This document shows positions 59,601 through 64,000 of a stretch of DNA of 64,000 bases, one piece after another. The notes under the pieces were generated by a model. The model ran no database searches. It was not told the origin of the DNA and saw only the letters and a program-made list of their open reading frames with translations. The stretch spans positions 133,610 through 197,609 of the forward strand of contig VYZB01000337.1 in NCBI GenBank assembly GCA_013397455.1. Reading direction: 5' to 3'. A program made the translations under genes and the position numbers. The stretch comes from Crotophaga sulcirostris (lineage: Eukaryota > Chordata > Aves > Cuculiformes > Crotophagidae). Position 1 is the first letter of the stretch. Each line of letters begins with the position of its first letter.

Positions 59601-61889
59601 GTCTCCAGAGCATCCTTACCTTGTGCTGCCACATTGGCATCCATAGCATCTTCACAGCACAGGGTTCCTTCCTCCACAGGGATGCCAAACGCTGTCTTAG
59701 TCTATGTCTTAGTCAAATGTAAATGTCTTCACATTTATCCTTAAAACAACCTTTGTTTTGTGCCAGGCACTGATCAACTTCTTACATTTGTATTTTAAAC
59801 ACCTTTAATGTCAAGAAGTAGTGATTTTTCATCTTCCATCTTCCACTCTGTTGATAAGGTTTGAATATTTAGACAAAGCCTTAAAATATTTAGAAGCTTA
59901 ACGGTTCATTTAAGCAAACAAACCCCCCCACATTTCATATCCTTCTTTGTCTTTACACACCTGGTGCACAGTAGTCACTCAAGATCTCTCACATGGAGAA
60001 AGCTTATTTTGGATGCTAAAAATATCACGTTTACACTTGTAAATCACCATTAGCAAATGATTTTCCTAATGCTTTAGCCAATACAGAGGCAAAGTGCAAG
60101 AGCTTCAGCCAGAATAGTATTTTAGCGATTCTTAAGAACTTAATGAGAGCAGGTAATTGACTAGTGAAGCTAAAAATTTTACCTTCAATTAAACAATCAA
60201 CAGCTCCGTACATCAACATAATCATCTTAGCTCCTCCACCTCCCTGTTATCAAATCAATATGTGGGTAGCAGTCGTCTAAGAAACCACTTCCTCTCTGCT
60301 TCTAAACCAGTGTTCAGGATCCATTTTAAAACATTTATTTAATCAGTCTGGTGTAATTTGCAAACAATGGAAAGTATGTAGTAATGCAGATTCCGTAAGC
60401 AACCAAGGAAGAATAAGGCCTTAATTAATTTGCTGTTTAATGGCATCATTTATCCTACATTTGTTCAGGTGCAACCAAAAAATAACTTAATCCTCCACAT
60501 TTTAAAATATCATCATCTGTGCTTCAGTTGGCAGTGCTAGATGTGTTAATTATATATATATATGAAACAAGATTACAAAGGTCATGTTAATGAATCACGC
60601 GACTGACAGTTCAGGAGACCGGCATGAAGCAAAAGCATCATATTTGAAAAAAAATGCACAGAACACAAAATATTTTTGTCAGGAAACCCCTCTCAAGGGC
60701 TATATTACAACACAGCAATCTCACTTTGGAACGGTTGATAATGAATCAATATAAATGGCTCTCCCCAACCACAAGAGTGAGTTTGAGATATTTACTGCTG
60801 GAAGCATGGGGAACTTCTACCATCTTGCAAAAAAGATTCTGAAATTGAGCAGCTGCATCCCACTGCATTTTACACTCAGAGGAGTTCTGGTGTTGTGTCA
60901 CCTGCAGGCATCTGTAGCATAATTCTCTTCTTTAGCCAAAACATTTGTTTCCATCTGCAGGTAGCATATATTTTATTACAGCAAAAATATTGGGCAATGA
61001 TTCAAAAGGGAGGAAAAACTGCAGTGCAACGTGGAGACGTCAGCAGGTAAATCAGTGACTTTCCAGTGTAAGGGTTTTTTTAAATTAAGGCATAAATATA
61101 TTCTAATATATGCTGATATTTACCACCTGCACTTCCTGTGAGTACCTCCTGGTTGCCCAAGCACTCCTATGGATTTACGGAGCGGGCGGAGGCAGCTGGT
61201 GGAGCAAACCAATGCTGAACATGAACAACATTCATTACGAGAGTAGCACTGGCAGAAAATGGGTGCCTTTTATTCAGCTACTGCAGCGTCAGCATTGTCT
61301 TCTCAGCATGGGAAACTGTGAACAACACGAAGACTACCTGCAAGCAGTTTTGACCTACACTTTCAAAAGCAACTAGCGATCTGCTTGGGTTCAGTCCTCA
61401 GCTTCCCAAAAAGGGTCACAATAGAGGGATGTAGCTTTGGAGAAGTGCTGTGTACCTCGGGTCTCTCACAGATGGGAGATCCAGGGGGCAGAGCTGCCAC
61501 TGCTGCTCCCCTGGACAAAACCAGCCTGCTTCACTCGGGGCAAGATGCTCAGGGGCAAGAGCTGCTGTTGCACCAAGGAGACAACCTTGTCCCAGGCACA
61601 GCACCAGTGACTGACCCAAGGCTGTCTGGGTCAGGGCCAAAGCCACAGGAATGGGCTTGGCTCAGCAGGGCAGACTCCATCCTTCTCCTAGCAGGGTGTG
61701 CTAATTGCTGGGTTATCCAAAAAGCTTACCTGGGTAAGGCTGGTCCCTGCTGCCAGAGTGGTGCCTGCACTTTACCCAAAACAATGATTTGGCAAATTTG
61801 CCTTTGTCATTTGACAAACTATAGAAGAAATTCCTGATTTGTTCTGCTGCCTGCACGAGGACCCCACGGGGGCTGCGGAGCCACCATTT
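56658..61889. other. Unique AT-rich DNA, no gene supported
   Basis: About 5.2 kb. Overlapping ORFs at 57427-58049 and 61110-61837 have no splice sites or domain-like sequence. Confidence 0.5.
60549..60563. repeat. Short (TA)n microsatellite
   Basis: Seven TA units. Confidence 0.85.
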
Positions 61890-62290
61890 CACAGCATCAC
61901 AGTATCACAAGGTTGGAAAGGACCTCTGAGACCATAGAGTCCAACCTATAACCCAACACCAACACCAACCCATCATCTAAACCATGGCACTGAGTGCCGC
62001 AGCCAAGCTCCTCTTAAACACCTCCAGGGACGGCGACTCCACCACCTCCCAGGGCAGCGCATTCCAAGGGCCAATCACCCTTTCAGTGAAGAACTTTTTC
62101 CTAATATCAAGACTAAACCTACCCTGACGAAGCTTGAGTCCATGTCCTCTAGTTTTGTCACTGGTCACCTGAGAGAAGAGACCTACCCCTGCCTGACTAC
62201 AACCTCCTTTTAGGTAGTTGTAGAGAGCAATAAGGTCTCCCTTGAGCCTCCTCTTCTCCAGGTTAAACAGCCCCAGCAATTTCACTCGGC
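61890..62290 (-). mobile_element. CR1 LINE copy, ATACTGTG type, longest of its group
   Basis: On the minus strand ORF2 is open for 102 codons (61977-62285), from [20 protein letters not shown] through [20 protein letters not shown] to the stop at ATGGTTTAG. The 3' UTR and octamers (ATACTGTGATGCTGTG) follow. The lack of any stop or frameshift over this length suggests recent insertion. Confidence 0.96.
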
Positions 62291-63957
62291 TCTCTTTGCC
62301 TCTGAGCCCCTGAAGCCTCTTCTAGTCACAGCATAGCTCCTCCTCAGCTGCTCCCACTCTGAACTCTACAGCTGTTTGTTTTCAGCCGACAGAGCAACTC
62401 ATTCACAGTTCTTGCCCACAGCTAACCAGCACTGACATGCTCAGAGCCAAATTTCATCCAGTATCTTACTAGCCAAGGAGCCCAGAACCAACCAACTAAA
62501 CTCACCCAACTAGTAAAACCTTCTTCGATGTGCCGGCAGAGCTCCAACACCCATCAGCCATAATTAACTAAGTTAGTGAAGACCTTGGCTTTAAAGTGTT
62601 ACTGTCCTTCAAACTGCCCACATGAACCCGGGCTACTTTCATTTCAGGTAGGTTTGGAAAGGGCTGCCCTGGCAGAACCAAAGGGTCTGGTAACAACTGG
62701 GAGAACAAATCCCTGGAGAGTAACCTTGACCACTGTCCCGGGCTTTAGTAGAACTGGATCTTTTTATACCTTAGGTCTGCAACAGTTCTGAGCTGCTCTC
62801 TGACTGACTCTGTGCTAGATTAGCAGGTTTTTTGGCTGGGTAAGAAGGTTCCTTCTTATACAGAGAAGGAAGTGGAAGAACTGATGTGCATAAAATAAAG
62901 TTACTTCTTCCCCTTTTAACCTGTGATCTTTATCCTGATAGCTGCAATAAGTCACTGAGATACAATTGCATGGTAGTCAACAGTCCTGACTCATTTTTGA
63001 AGGGCTGTAGCCTCACGTGGGTGTATCCCAGGACAAGTACCCTCTTCCAGTACGTCTAGACTAGGATAAAAGTTGTGTTTTTAAAGATATTAGCTAACGC
63101 AGCTTGACTAACACGTTTTGAAACCCTGCATAGATAGGACAAGTCAAATGGCAAAAGGTGCGAAAAAGTGTTTGCTAAGTCATTCTAAAAATACAACTTT
63201 TATACCTGTCTAGACAACAACAGAATACTTTTTAAAATTACATGCCATACTCATGGGAAGTCCCACTGCAACAGCCGAGGAGTATTATAGCATAGGAAAC
63301 AATCAATAAGTTTCTCCACCTAAGTCTTCAAAGTAATGGCACAGATTGACACATGGGGAAACCCTGAAGGCCTGGTCTAGACAAGAGAAAAAGATCTTTT
63401 TTCAGTAGTAGATTTAGTTCAGTCAGGCCCTCTTTTGTTTCAAAAGCAAAACCTACCAAAAGTCTACTAAGAACTTCTTCTGCTCAGTTTTAGCAGGTCA
63501 TCGTCTGGGCTCCTGGCTGGCTCTAAAGCAGCCTGCTAAAACCACCTTAAAGGTACTGAGGTCTAGGTGTTTGTCAGATTGGATTTTCAGTCCTTAAATA
63601 AGCTTGATTGAATTAGGTCTCCTGGAAATGGCCCTTTCCCTAAGGGGAATGAGATGGCAGCTTATTTTCCGTGCCCCTTCAATGCTTTAAACCAAATCAT
63701 TTGCCTAAATTGTACCCACAAATGCAAAGTTTGATGTGCCTCTAGCATCAGTATTTCTAGCTGTGAGCATCAACTCATTTCCTATAGGCCACCAGACAGC
63801 AACTGCTTTTGACTTTGACTTCATTTTTACTGAAAGGTACTCAGGCAAAACCCTCAACATAATCTACTCCTTTAAACAGCTACTTGAAAATGTCTAGCCT
63901 GCATGCATGCACTTTTGTAACAATCCTTGTCTTCTACAAAGTCAGCAAATTCGTAGT
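62291..63957. other. Unique DNA, no gene supported
   Basis: No exon or repeat family recognised. Confidence 0.5.
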
Positions 63958-63973
63958 CATTAATATATTAATG
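63958..63973. repeat. Perfect 16-bp AT palindrome
   Basis: CATTAATATATTAATG reads identically on both strands. Further AT-rich near-palindromes follow to the window end. Confidence 0.85.
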
Positions 63974-64000
63974 AATATATATTAATTATACATTATTAGA

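Noticed and set aside
1..64000. CRISPR array, tRNA, rRNA, spliceosomal RNA or integrated virus
   Set aside because: Looked for spaced direct repeats, conserved RNA promoter or core sequences, and retroviral primer-binding or polymerase motifs. None was seen by eye; a covariance-model and repeat-library search would be decisive.

Overview
This window looks like ordinary, mostly AT-rich nuclear DNA of a bird. The evidence is fifteen 5'-truncated CR1 (chicken repeat 1) LINE copies, the sparse content of other repeats, and long unique stretches between them. Copies with the tail octamer ATTCTATG sit beside a more numerous group ending in ATACTGTG. I cannot name the order or species. No prokaryotic, plasmid, phage or CRISPR feature is visible, and no complete gene could be read.

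Layout. 1-2 kb: a GC-rich edge, then an intronless, broken, coiled-coil-like stretch that may be a dead retrocopy. 2-14.9 kb: AT-rich unique DNA with one CR1 tail and two TA microsatellites. 14.9-18.1 kb: the GC-rich part, with a CpG island interrupted by a 475-base assembly gap, a coding-like minus-strand segment with GC-rich third codon positions, and four CR1 copies, one inserted inside another. 19.8-21.7 kb: two short minus-strand segments that read as exons of an unrecognised gene. 22-29 kb: two plus-strand CR1 copies, an isolated TATA-like site and a twin palindrome. 29.5-33.5 kb: a repeat-poor block after a 91-base gap, with one ancient hairpin-like repeat. 33.5-35 kb: four CR1 pieces in 1.5 kb, two of them only tails. 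38.6-41.5 kb: a 21-bp minisatellite encoding heptads on the minus strand, a cysteine-rich terminal-exon candidate and one plus-strand exon candidate. 41.5-64 kb: four more CR1 copies, one much older repeat fragment, several palindromes and simple repeats, and one short ORF at 56.5 kb with good splice sites at both ends.

No operon-like cooperation can be described. If the exon candidates are real they belong to intron-rich vertebrate genes whose other exons lie mostly outside what can be recognised by eye. I see no convincing new biological system. The most useful leads are the exon candidates at 15.8, 19.8, 21.6, 39.5 and 56.5 kb, the nested CR1 pair, the heptad minisatellite ORF, and the gap that hides the middle of the CpG island.
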